Shown here piece after piece: positions 46,154-53,941 of a DNA stretch of 64,000 nt (positions are counted from its first letter, which is position 1; each line of letters starts with the position of its first letter). The position numbers and the translations under genes were made by a program. The notes under the pieces are model-generated. The model did no database searches, had not been told where the DNA came from, and worked only from the letters and a program-made list of their open reading frames with translations. Source of the stretch: an uncultured Methylococcaceae bacterium (lineage in GTDB: Bacteria > Pseudomonadota > Gammaproteobacteria > Methylococcales > Methylomonadaceae); assembly GCA_903917345.1 (NCBI GenBank), contig CAIXAE010000043.1:62001-126000 (forward strand), written 5' to 3'.

Positions 46154-49100
46154 ATGATTGAAAATCTAATTGCTTTTTGCCTACAACAACGCCTGATGGT
46201 TATCGGCGCCACCCTTGCTATTGCAATTTCTGGGATTATTGCTTTTGAAAAACTACCCGTCCAAGCTTTTCCAGATGTACAGAATGTATTTGTACAAGTG
46301 GTGACCCAATACCCTGGCCAAGCTCCTGAAGAGGTTGAAAAGCTGATTTCATTACCTATTGAACGCGTAATGAATGGTTTGCCGCACCTAATGAACATGC
46401 GCTCTGTTTCTATCTTTGGTCTTTCGGTAGTGACACTCACTTTTGACGACGATGCCGAAGACTATTTTTCTAGGCAACAAGTTTTAGAACGCATCCAAAA
46501 TGCAGATATTCCTGATAACGCCAAGCCCCAATTAGGCCCACTATCAACGGGTGTAGGAGAAATTTTACGCTATGTTGTCGATGCAAAAAACTTACCCCTA
46601 GTTGAACAACGGGCCTTACAAGATTGGGTCATTGAACCTAAAATCAGGGCCGTGCAAGGCGTTGCTGACGTAGTCTCTTATGGCGGAGGAGTTAAAGAAT
46701 ATAAAGTAGCCGCCAAACCCGATCAACTAAAAAACTACAATATTGATCTTCAACAAGTATTTGATGCTATCGCAGCCAACAATAGTAATACGGGGGGGGG
46801 CTATATTGCGTATGGTGATGAAGCACTCGTTGTGCGTGGCATTGGCTTACTAAAGTCGGCTGATGAAATCGGAGAAATAGTGGTTGATACCCATGATGGC
46901 GTACCTGTTCGCATCAAAGATGTCGCTGATATTTCAGTTGGCCCTCAACCCCGCACAGGCGTAGTCGCTAAAGACCAGCAAAATGATATCGTTGAAGGCA
47001 TTGTGTTACTGATTAAAGGTCGAGATGCGGTCAATGTATTAGGAGGGGTTAAAGAAAAAATCAAAGAGCTTAATGAGTTCGGATTACCACCAGGCGTAAA
47101 AGTGACTCCGATCTACGATAGGACTGAGTTAGTAGGTCATACTGTGCATACTGTTGAGCATAATATGCTTGAAGGTGCTGCGTTAATCATGATTATTCTG
47201 CTTGTTTTCCTGCGCCGTTTTATGGCGGCGTTTTTAGTCACATTAATCATTCCACTGTCATTATTATTCTCCTTTATTCTGGTTGATCTGGGTGGTATTT
47301 CAGCCAATCTCATTTCTTTGGGTGCGATTGACTTCGGTATTATTGTCGATAGTGCTGTGGTCTTAGTTGAAGCCGTCATGGTGCAGGTAACACTTGACCT
47401 ACATAAAAATGTTGATTTGCGGCATTTACGCCAAACCCTATTAGTCACTGCAACAGAAATGGGACGGCCTATACTATTTTCCAAGGCCATTATTATTATC
47501 GCTTTTTTACCTATCTTTACTTTCCAACGGGTAGAAGCAAAAATCTTCTCCCCTATGGCCTATACATTAAGCTTTGCACTTGTCGCTTCAATGCTCTTCA
47601 GTCTCACTTTTGTACCCGCGATGCTCACCTATTTATTAGGACCCAATATATCCGAAACGCATAACCCTTTAGTAGAATCGATGGAAAAACACTATCGACG
47701 AATCATCGAATGGGTACTAAAACATGCTCGCACCGTATTTATTACCGCAGTAGCCACACTAATACTCAGCTTTATGTCTGTTAAATTTATCGGTACTGAA
47801 TTTATGCCGAAACTGGATGAGGGTAATATTTGGTTGACTATTACTTTACCCACTCCTGTTTCATTAGACACCGCTAAAAAAGTCGAACAAGAAGTTAGAG
47901 AAAAACTAGAAACATTTACTGAAGCCAAAATGGTCTTAACTCAACTCGGTCGACCCGAAGATGGAACAGATCCTAAAGGCTTCAATAACCTTGAAGTCTT
48001 GATTGATTTAAACCCCAAAGACACATGGCGTTATAAGAAAAAAGACTTACTTATCCAAGCGATGGACAAGGAACTCTCTATTTTTCCTGGCATACTGACA
48101 AACTTCTCTCAAGTTATTCAAGATAACGTTGAAGAAGCTATCTCAGGCGTAAAGGGTGAAATAGCCATAAAAGTCTTCGGCAGTGATCTTAAAACCTTAC
48201 AAGACAGAGCTGATCAAATCACACATATTTTAGCGTCTATTCAAGGCGCAACTGACGTTGCTGCGGAACAGCAGGCCGGACTCGCTCAAGTGATGATTGA
48301 TATTGACCGAGCAAAGGTCTCACGTTATGGCATCAATATTTCTGATGTAGAAGACGTCATTGAAATGGGTATGGGAGGCAAGTCGGCTTCACAATTTTTA
48401 GAGGGTGAGCGACGCTTTGATATTACATTACGCTACGAAGAAAATGCACGAAACTCGGTTGCAGGCTTAGAAAACTTAACCGTACAGACACCTAATGGAG
48501 CACGTATACCTTTAGCTGAACTGGCAACCATTAAGATTAATCAAGGCGCATCTCGAATCAGCAGAGAAGATAATATGCGCAGAATTGCTATCAAATGTAA
48601 TCTGATTAATCGAGACCAGGGAAGTTTTGTCGCCGAGGCTCAAGAAAAAGTCGCCGCCCAAGTTGATTTACCTCCTGGTTACCGAGTGGTCTGGAGTGGA
48701 CAATTCGAGAATCAACAAAGAGCTATGAAACGCTTAGCCGTTATTGTCCCTATCAGTTTAGGATTAATTTTTGTCTTACTGTTCTGGGCATTTATGTCGA
48801 TCAAAAATGCCCTACTTATTTTAATGAATGTACCCTTCGCTATGATTGGAGGTATTTTAATTTTATTAGCAACGGGTATTAATCTAAGTGTATCAGCCGC
48901 TGTAGGCTTTATTGCTTTATTTGGTATTGCTGTACAAAACGGCGTCATTTTAGTATCCCAACTTAATAAATTACGTCGAGAAGGTCACTCTTTACATGAT
49001 GCAATAGTCAACGGCTCTGTTAGCAGATTAAGGCCCGTAGTGATGACGGCTATGATGGCCATGTTAGGCCTTTTTCCAGCTGCCCTATCAACCAGCGTTG

Positions 49101-49222
49101 GATCAGAAACTGCCAAACCATTTGCTGTAGTAATCATTGGTGGATTATTAACGGCTACTCTGTTAACTTTAACATTGTTACCAGCACTCTATCGCTATTT
49201 TGCTGAACCTGACGAACTATAA
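46154..49222 (+). CDS. czcA: Heavy-metal RND efflux pump, CzcA-like
   Basis: Proton-driven metal exporter of the inner membrane, 1022 aa with the duplicated RND fold. The helix-4 motif is 'DFGIIVDSAVVLVEAV', the DFG...D...E type of the divalent-cation (Zn/Co/Ni/Cd) group, although the usual VEN reads VEA here. 'NNSNTGGGYIAYGDEALVVRG' region (about 210-230) is the conserved porter strand. Its Gly codons contain a run of nine Gs (46792-46800), rare in this AT-rich DNA and prone to slippage. It is followed by a PII paralogue after 14 bp. Confidence 0.93.
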   Translation: MIENLIAFCLQQRLMVIGATLAIAISGIIAFEKLPVQAFPDVQNVFVQVVTQYPGQAPEEVEKLISLPIERVMNGLPHLMNMRSVSIFGLSVVTLTFDDDAEDYFSRQQVLERIQNADIPDNAKPQLGPLSTGVGEILRYVVDAKNLPLVEQRALQDWVIEPKIRAVQGVADVVSYGGGVKEYKVAAKPDQLKNYNIDLQQVFDAIAANNSNTGGGYIAYGDEALVVRGIGLLKSADEIGEIVVDTHDGVPVRIKDVADISVGPQPRTGVVAKDQQNDIVEGIVLLIKGRDAVNVLGGVKEKIKELNEFGLPPGVKVTPIYDRTELVGHTVHTVEHNMLEGAALIMIILLVFLRRFMAAFLVTLIIPLSLLFSFILVDLGGISANLISLGAIDFGIIVDSAVVLVEAVMVQVTLDLHKNVDLRHLRQTLLVTATEMGRPILFSKAIIIIAFLPIFTFQRVEAKIFSPMAYTLSFALVASMLFSLTFVPAMLTYLLGPNISETHNPLVESMEKHYRRIIEWVLKHARTVFITAVATLILSFMSVKFIGTEFMPKLDEGNIWLTITLPTPVSLDTAKKVEQEVREKLETFTEAKMVLTQLGRPEDGTDPKGFNNLEVLIDLNPKDTWRYKKKDLLIQAMDKELSIFPGILTNFSQVIQDNVEEAISGVKGEIAIKVFGSDLKTLQDRADQITHILASIQGATDVAAEQQAGLAQVMIDIDRAKVSRYGINISDVEDVIEMGMGGKSASQFLEGERRFDITLRYEENARNSVAGLENLTVQTPNGARIPLAELATIKINQGASRISREDNMRRIAIKCNLINRDQGSFVAEAQEKVAAQVDLPPGYRVVWSGQFENQQRAMKRLAVIVPISLGLIFVLLFWAFMSIKNALLILMNVPFAMIGGILILLATGINLSVSAAVGFIALFGIAVQNGVILVSQLNKLRREGHSLHDAIVNGSVSRLRPVVMTAMMAMLGLFPAALSTSVGSETAKPFAVVIIGGLLTATLLTLTLLPALYRYFAEPDEL

Positions 49223-49236
49223 ACATCTAGTGAATT

Positions 49237-49563
49237 ATGAAAGAAATACGCGCATTTATTCAGCCACATAAACTAAATCATGTCACTATGGCATTATTAG
49301 AAATTCAAAATTTTCCAGGCATGTCAGTCATAGACTGTGAGGGTTTTGGGAGAGAACGCACCCAACATGTTCAAGATTACAAACCCTTTCTCCCCAAAAA
49401 GCGAATCGAAATTTTTGCTCCCGACCATTTAGTTGAGAGCATTTTTCAAACGATCATGAGATCCGCTTTCAGCGGCCAACACGGTGACGGTAAAGTTTAC
49501 ATCATCGATATGATTGAGGGTGGTCGAGTCAGTACTGGCGAAAGACATACCGACCTAGGCTAA
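49237..49563 (+). CDS. PII-family protein linked to CzcA (PII-NG type)
   Basis: 108-aa trimeric PII-like protein encoded last in the efflux operon. It keeps the nucleotide-binding C-terminal signature as 'SGQHGDGKVYI' and the B-loop-like 'STGERHTD', so ATP/ADP binding is plausible. The T-loop region 'FGRERTQHVQDYKPFLPKKR' lacks the GlnB uridylylation context. This matches the PII-NG group known to accompany CzcA-type pumps. It may adjust efflux to energy state or metal load; the target is unknown. No glnK/amtB partner is adjacent. Confidence 0.85.
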   Translation: MKEIRAFIQPHKLNHVTMALLEIQNFPGMSVIDCEGFGRERTQHVQDYKPFLPKKRIEIFAPDHLVESIFQTIMRSAFSGQHGDGKVYIIDMIEGGRVSTGERHTDLG

Positions 49564-49570
49564 AAAGTAA

Positions 49571-49599
49571 CGCTTAGGGTTACTCCAAAGCCCTAAGTG
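49571..49599. terminator. Hairpin over the ald stop codon
   Basis: CTTAGGG (49573-49579) and CCCTAAG (49591-49597) form a 7-bp perfect stem with an 11-base loop, extendable by G-T and C-G pairs. It lies between the convergent PII and ald genes and covers the ald stop. No long U-run follows, so termination strength is uncertain. Confidence 0.45.
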
Positions 49600-50689
49600 C
49601 AGGCGTATAACTTAAATCAAAAGCTTCTGCTACAGCAGGATAAGTCATTAAGCCCTTGTAGGTATTAAGTCCATTTTGTAAAGACTTACTCTTACGCACA
49701 GCATCCAAACCCTCATTTGCCAACTGTAAGACATAAAATAAAGTCTGATTATTTAAGGCAAAGGTACTTGTTCTTGGAACAGCGCCGGGCATATTAGCTA
49801 CACAATAATGCACAACCCCATCAATTACAAAAGTAGGCTGACTGTGTGTAGTAGCACGTGTCGTCTCTATACAACCACCTTGATCAACCGCTACGTCAAC
49901 AATAACAGCCCCGTTTCTCATATTAGGCAGCATATCTCGCGTGACCAACCAAGGCGCACGTGCACCTGGAATTAATACGGCGCCGACCACTAAATCTGCC
50001 TGATAAACACACTCTTCTATCGTATGTTGATCACTGATACGGGTTTGTAATTGACCGCGATAAAGATCATCTAAATACTTTAAACGCTCATGACTAATAT
50101 CTAACACAGTCACTTGCGCCCCCATGCCCACAGCGACTCTAGCGGCATTACTACCCACAATTCCGGCACCTAAAACAACCACATTAGCGGGTGCAACTCC
50201 TGGCACTCCTCCCATTAAAACACCCCTACCACCATGAGACTTTTGCAAATAGGTCGCTCCAACTTGGGTAGCCATACGACCCGCCACTTCACTCATGGGT
50301 ATTAATAACGGTAATTGACCGGATTCAGTTTGAACCGTTTCATAAGCTATCGCTGTTGTGCCACTGGCTAATAAAGCCTCGGTTAATGGTTTATCGGAAG
50401 CCAAATGCAAATAAGTAAACAACAACAAATCCGCCCGCAAATAATGATATTCAGCAGCAACAGGTTCTTTTACTTTAACTACCATTTGAGTCGCCCAAAC
50501 GGCATCAGCACTAACGACAACTTCAGCACCCGCGGCGATATACTCTTCATCAGAAATGGAGCTTCCTAAACCAGCACCCTGCTGAACTAAAACGTGATGA
50601 CCACTCCGAGTCAGTGCTTTTACGGCACCTGGCGTTAAACCCACACGGTACTCATTATCTTTAATTTCTTTAGGTAACCCAATACGCAT
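49580..50689 (-). CDS. ald: Alanine dehydrogenase
   Basis: NAD-dependent interconversion of L-alanine with pyruvate and ammonia. The ATG at 50689, preceded by GAGGT, gives 369 aa starting '[20 protein letters not shown]'; the frame also runs to 50701. Seen: substrate Lys in '[12 protein letters not shown]', catalytic His in '[12 protein letters not shown]', Rossmann '[16 protein letters not shown]', catalytic Asp in '[14 protein letters not shown]'. Length is typical (about 370). It has no amino-acid operon partner; divergent from the umpAB run across about 125 bp. Confidence 0.95.
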   Translation of the reverse strand: MRIGLPKEIKDNEYRVGLTPGAVKALTRSGHHVLVQQGAGLGSSISDEEYIAAGAEVVVSADAVWATQMVVKVKEPVAAEYHYLRADLLLFTYLHLASDKPLTEALLASGTTAIAYETVQTESGQLPLLIPMSEVAGRMATQVGATYLQKSHGGRGVLMGGVPGVAPANVVVLGAGIVGSNAARVAVGMGAQVTVLDISHERLKYLDDLYRGQLQTRISDQHTIEECVYQADLVVGAVLIPGARAPWLVTRDMLPNMRNGAVIVDVAVDQGGCIETTRATTHSQPTFVIDGVVHYCVANMPGAVPRTSTFALNNQTLFYVLQLANEGLDAVRKSKSLQNGLNTYKGLMTYPAVAEAFDLSYTPALRALE

Positions 50690-50815
50690 TTGTAACCTCA
50701 CTATTAACTAAAAAAACGAATAATATCCACCCTGTAAGTATCATAACAGTAACTCAATAACACAATACCGTACGTTTCATATACAATCTAAGGGCACTTT
50801 AAGATTGGGAAATTA

Positions 50816-51544
50816 ATGTTTAAAAAGCGCTTTATCAATCAATTAATTAATAGCTTTTTTGATTTATCACCCATACTGGCTGTGGTAGTTATTTTTCAAG
50901 TGCTTATCATTCGACAATCAATACCTGATGTAGGCCACTTTGTGGTGGGTATTGTGTTTGTGCTCGTTGGCCTAAGTTTATTCATTCAAGGACTAGAACT
51001 CAGCTTGTTTCCACTCGGCGAATCTATGGCCTACGCCTTTGCAAGAAAAGGTAGTTTGTTCTGGCTACTTACTTTTGCCTTCTGTTTGGGATTCGGGGCT
51101 GCTATTGCAGAACCTGCATTAATGAATATTGCCTTACAAGCATCTGAAGTCGCCGTTAAAAAAGCTGTCATTAGCCCAACGTTAGAGGCTAAAAACTTAT
51201 ATGCACTAGGTTTTAGGATCATTGTTGCCGTTTCTATTGGTCTGGCAATTCTTGTCGGTGTACTACGCATCATCAAAGGTTGGCCGGCCTATTATCCGGT
51301 ATTTTATGCTTATGTCTTTATAGCACTCATCACCCCTTTTACACCCGCAGACATACTCGGTATTGCTTATGATTCGGGCTGCATTGCCACATCAACATTG
51401 ACTGTTCCGCTTGTCACAGCACTGGGTGTTGGTTTAGCTACAGCCATTAAAGGCCGAAACCCTATGACCGATGGTTTTGGCTTACTTGTTTTTGCCTCAC
51501 TAACGCCCATTATTTCCGTCATGCTCTACGGTATTGTTCTATGA
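50816..51544 (+). CDS. umpA: DUF1538 membrane protein, UmpA-like antiporter subunit
   Basis: Inner-membrane protein of 242 aa with about six to seven helices. DUF1538 pairs (UmpA/UmpB) were described in Halomonas as a two-part Na+(Li+,K+)/H+ antiporter; the assignment here is by family. Motifs shared with the next gene are 'FIQGLELSLFPLGE', 'AAIAEPALMNIA', 'GIAYDSGCIATSTLTVPLVT' and 'GRNPMTDGFGLL'. The conserved Glu and Asp residues in hydrophobic surroundings fit ion coupling. Its TGA overlaps the next ATG (51541-51544), so the two products are likely made in equal amounts. Confidence 0.8.
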   Translation: MFKKRFINQLINSFFDLSPILAVVVIFQVLIIRQSIPDVGHFVVGIVFVLVGLSLFIQGLELSLFPLGESMAYAFARKGSLFWLLTFAFCLGFGAAIAEPALMNIALQASEVAVKKAVISPTLEAKNLYALGFRIIVAVSIGLAILVGVLRIIKGWPAYYPVFYAYVFIALITPFTPADILGIAYDSGCIATSTLTVPLVTALGVGLATAIKGRNPMTDGFGLLVFASLTPIISVMLYGIVL

Positions 51545-52320
51545 GCGCATGGTTAATCGAATTCCTGCAGCTTGTATTAGAAACGACACGAGATTTTATT
51601 CCCATTTTTGTGGTGCTTATCGGCTTTCATTTGCTCATTATTCGTAAACCCATCAATAATCCTCAAAAGATTTTTACCGGCTTTATATTTGTTTTATTAG
51701 GTATCGCTGTCTTTCTTGAGGGTTTAGACATGGCCTTATTTCCGATTGGAAAATTGATGGCCACCCAACTTACCACGCCTGCGTTTTTAGGCATCAACCC
51801 TAATGATAAAACGGCATCTTGGCAAACCTATCGATGGATTTATCTCTTTGCCGCCAGCCTAGGATTTGCAGTCGCATTAGCAGAACCCTCATTACAAGCG
51901 ATTGCCAACAAAGCCGAACAAATATCAGGGGGGACGATTCGAGCATGGGGCTTAAGAATTGCCGTAGGCTTTGGACTAGGTACGGGTTTAGCTTTAGGAA
52001 CATTTCGAATTATCACCGGAACTGAGCTCTATTTATACATCGTTGCAGGCTTTGCCATTGCTGCATTGCAAACGCTATTTGCCCCTAAGTCCATCATTGG
52101 TATTGCTTTTGACTCTGGCACAGTCACTACCACCATGATTACCGTTCCCTTGGTCACCTCTTTAGGCATCGGTTTAGCGCAAGCTATACCAGGACGCAAC
52201 CCATTATTAGATGGTTTTGGCTTACTCGCCTTTGCTAGTTTATACCCTATTATTGCTGTTTTAAGTTACGCGCAAATTGCGCAATGGCTTAATAAGCGCT
52301 CTCTTTCATCCAAACCCTGA
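51541..52320 (+). CDS. umpB: DUF1538 membrane protein, UmpB-like antiporter subunit
   Basis: Paralogue of the preceding protein, 259 aa, with the same helix layout and motifs: 'FLEGLDMALFPIGK', 'VALAEPSLQAIA', 'GIAFDSGTVTTTMITVPLVT' and 'GRNPLLDGFGLLAFASLYP'. The pair probably arose by tandem duplication and forms a heteromer, as both subunits are needed in characterised UmpAB. It is followed after 8 bp by a PII-like gene with a GAGGA ribosome site. Confidence 0.8.
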   Translation: MSAWLIEFLQLVLETTRDFIPIFVVLIGFHLLIIRKPINNPQKIFTGFIFVLLGIAVFLEGLDMALFPIGKLMATQLTTPAFLGINPNDKTASWQTYRWIYLFAASLGFAVALAEPSLQAIANKAEQISGGTIRAWGLRIAVGFGLGTGLALGTFRIITGTELYLYIVAGFAIAALQTLFAPKSIIGIAFDSGTVTTTMITVPLVTSLGIGLAQAIPGRNPLLDGFGLLAFASLYPIIAVLSYAQIAQWLNKRSLSSKP

Positions 52321-52328
52321 GGACAACC

Positions 52329-52679
52329 ATGCATTTCAAATTAATTATTGCCTTCGTTGAAGATGATAAAACCGATACTGTATTAGATGCGGCGCGTGAA
52401 AGTGGCGCAAAAGGCGCAACGGTTATCAACCATGCTAGAGGCGAAGGTCTAAACCAATCTAAAACCTTTTTTGGCTTAACACTAGAATCACCCAGAGATG
52501 TACTAATGTTCTTAGTAGAAGAACATCTGAGCCGACATATCTTAGAAAAAATTGCCAAAGTGGCTCAATTTGACAATCAACCTGGCACCGGCATCGCCTT
52601 TCAAATTGACGTGGAAGATGCTATCGGTGTGATGCGACAAGTAGAAGAATTAACCCATGAGATCGAGGACAAATTATGA
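52329..52679 (+). CDS. PII-like regulator of the DUF1538 transporter
   Basis: 116-aa PII-superfamily protein. It has the beta-alpha-beta core 'FKLIIAFVEDDKTDTVLDAA', a short loop 'GATVINHARGEGLNQSKTFF' in place of a classical T-loop (no uridylylation Tyr), and 'GTGIAFQIDVEDAIGV' at the position of the PII nucleotide-binding GDGK strand. A C-terminal helix is acidic. Position between the antiporter genes and a CBS protein suggests an adenine-nucleotide or second-messenger sensor acting on UmpAB. Ligand unknown. Confidence 0.8.
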   Translation: MHFKLIIAFVEDDKTDTVLDAARESGAKGATVINHARGEGLNQSKTFFGLTLESPRDVLMFLVEEHLSRHILEKIAKVAQFDNQPGTGIAFQIDVEDAIGVMRQVEELTHEIEDKL

Positions 52680-53086
52680 TAGGAAATAACTCACCCATCC
52701 GTGTCAAAGACGTGATGAAAACGGACTTTGGCACGATTGACGGTATTGCCACGGTTGCAGATGCCTTAAAGAAAATGAAACTTCTAAAAACAGCCGTCTT
52801 AATTGTCAACAAACGAAATGAGAATGACGAATATGGCATGGTGACCTCAGGCGATATCGCTAGACACGTATTAGCCAGAGATCGTGCACCAGACCGAGTT
52901 AACGTGTATGAAATAATGAACAAGCCTGTTATTAGCGTCCATCCCGACATGGATATCCGCTATTGTTCGCGGCTTTTTGCCAACTATAATCTAGTAAGAG
53001 CGCCCGTTATTGAAAACAATCAAGTCATTGGAATGGTGAGTCCAAACTCTTTAGTGCTGGATGGAATGTATAAAACCTTTCAATAA
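52676..53086 (+). CDS. Tandem CBS-domain protein
   Basis: 136-aa soluble protein consisting of two CBS motifs forming one Bateman module: first 'VKDVMKTDFGTIDGIATVAD' to 'YGMVTSGDIARHVLARD', second 'VYEIMNKPVISVHPDMDI' to 'VIGMVSPNSLVLDGM'. Such modules bind AMP, ADP, ATP or SAM. Its ATG overlaps the PII-like stop (52676-52679), so all four genes of the operon are tightly coupled. Probable second nucleotide-sensing input to the transporter. Confidence 0.88.
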   Translation: MIGNNSPIRVKDVMKTDFGTIDGIATVADALKKMKLLKTAVLIVNKRNENDEYGMVTSGDIARHVLARDRAPDRVNVYEIMNKPVISVHPDMDIRYCSRLFANYNLVRAPVIENNQVIGMVSPNSLVLDGMYKTFQ

Positions 53087-53216
53087 ATAGCATCCTGAGC
53101 AAAATAGCAGTACAATTCGCATCTGCAGAGTATAGATATTGAACGAGAGGATGTCCCGGTTATCAATGTTGTAGTTCTGTGTTAACCGTAAGTATTTTTT
53201 TTAGGAGTTTTTTAAA

Positions 53217-53420
53217 ATGGCAACAGGCACTGTAAAGTGGTTCAACAACACTAAAGGTTTTGGTTTTATCGCACCCACTGATGGTGGCGAAGACGTATTC
53301 GTTCATCACTCTGTAATTCAAGGGGAAGGCTTTAAAACGTTAACAGAAGGCCAAACCGTGACTTTTGACATCGAATCTGGCCCAAAAGGCTTAACTGCAG
53401 TTAATGTTTATCCAAAATAA
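53217..53420 (+). CDS. Cold-shock protein, CspA family
   Basis: 67-aa single-strand RNA/DNA-binding OB-fold protein, an RNA chaperone. '[18 protein letters not shown]' carries RNP1 (KGFGFI) and '[10 protein letters not shown]' carries RNP2. A strong TAGGAG precedes the ATG by eight bases. The roughly 130-bp untranslated stretch upstream is long enough to be a temperature-responsive leader, as in other csp genes, but no specific structure was verified. A strong terminator follows; monocistronic. Confidence 0.95.
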   Translation: MATGTVKWFNNTKGFGFIAPTDGGEDVFVHHSVIQGEGFKTLTEGQTVTFDIESGPKGLTAVNVYPK

Positions 53421-53440
53421 GCATTAAGCATTCGGGTTAT

Positions 53441-53473
53441 AAAAAGCTCTTGTCATTAACAAGAGCTTTTTTA
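53441..53473. terminator. Bidirectional intrinsic terminator after csp
   Basis: A perfect 13-bp stem, AAAAAGCTCTTGT (53441-53453) with ACAAGAGCTTTTT (53459-53471), and a 5-base loop CATTA. U-runs occur on both strands. It separates csp from the convergent TM2 gene. Confidence 0.95.
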
Positions 53474-53498
53474 TGCCTGAAATATTTGCGCTTTAGCA

Positions 53499-53918
53499 CT
53501 ATTTTAAAGGTCGGCCTTTGGCATCTTTACTGATGTGTCCAGAAAACAGTAATACCGACTCGATAAACCCCCAAAGCACCCCATATCCCTGAGTAGCCGC
53601 AGTAAAGGCAATTTGAGCAAATCCCATCTTATAAAAACCCAAATAAAATCTGTGTGCCCCTGCAAACCCTAGAAACAAACCTAATGCAGCTGCAATATAC
53701 CGAGACTTTACGGCCTTGGGACCAGCAAGAATAGCACCTACTAAATTAATCGCTAGTGCTGAACCGGCTTCATCGGCTGAAAAATCAACCTCATCACCCG
53801 CTTCAGGTGCCACTTGCGGCACCCAGTCATCAATTTTAAACGGATATAACACGTCTACACTTTTTATAACGCCTGATTGGCTTTCTGCGTCATAACTTTC
53901 TATAGTCCCAATCATCAT
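53499..53918 (-). CDS. TM2-domain protein with cold-shock-like N-terminal domain
   Basis: 139-aa membrane protein of unknown role. Residues about 1-55 look like a degenerate cold-shock OB fold ('GTIESYDAESQSGVIKS', then 'PFKIDDWVPQV' and 'GDEVDFSADE'). Residues about 70-135 are a TM2 domain of two helices with the typical 'GFAGAHRFYLGFYKMGFAQI' turn. The AAGGAAAG before the start fits the second Met (53915) slightly better than the first. It sits opposite a real csp gene. The fold call for the N-terminus is by pattern only. Confidence 0.78.
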   Translation of the reverse strand: MMIGTIESYDAESQSGVIKSVDVLYPFKIDDWVPQVAPEAGDEVDFSADEAGSALAINLVGAILAGPKAVKSRYIAAALGLFLGFAGAHRFYLGFYKMGFAQIAFTAATQGYGVLWGFIESVLLFSGHISKDAKGRPLK

Positions 53919-53941
53919 CTTTCCTTAATCCTTATTATTTT

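Noticed and set aside
46039-46440. 133-codon minus-strand frame over the adaptor-pump junction
   Set aside because: Antisense to two well-conserved genes; no family resemblance.
52621-52950. 109-codon minus-strand frame over the CBS gene
   Set aside because: The plus strand carries two clear CBS motifs in tight overlap with its operon.
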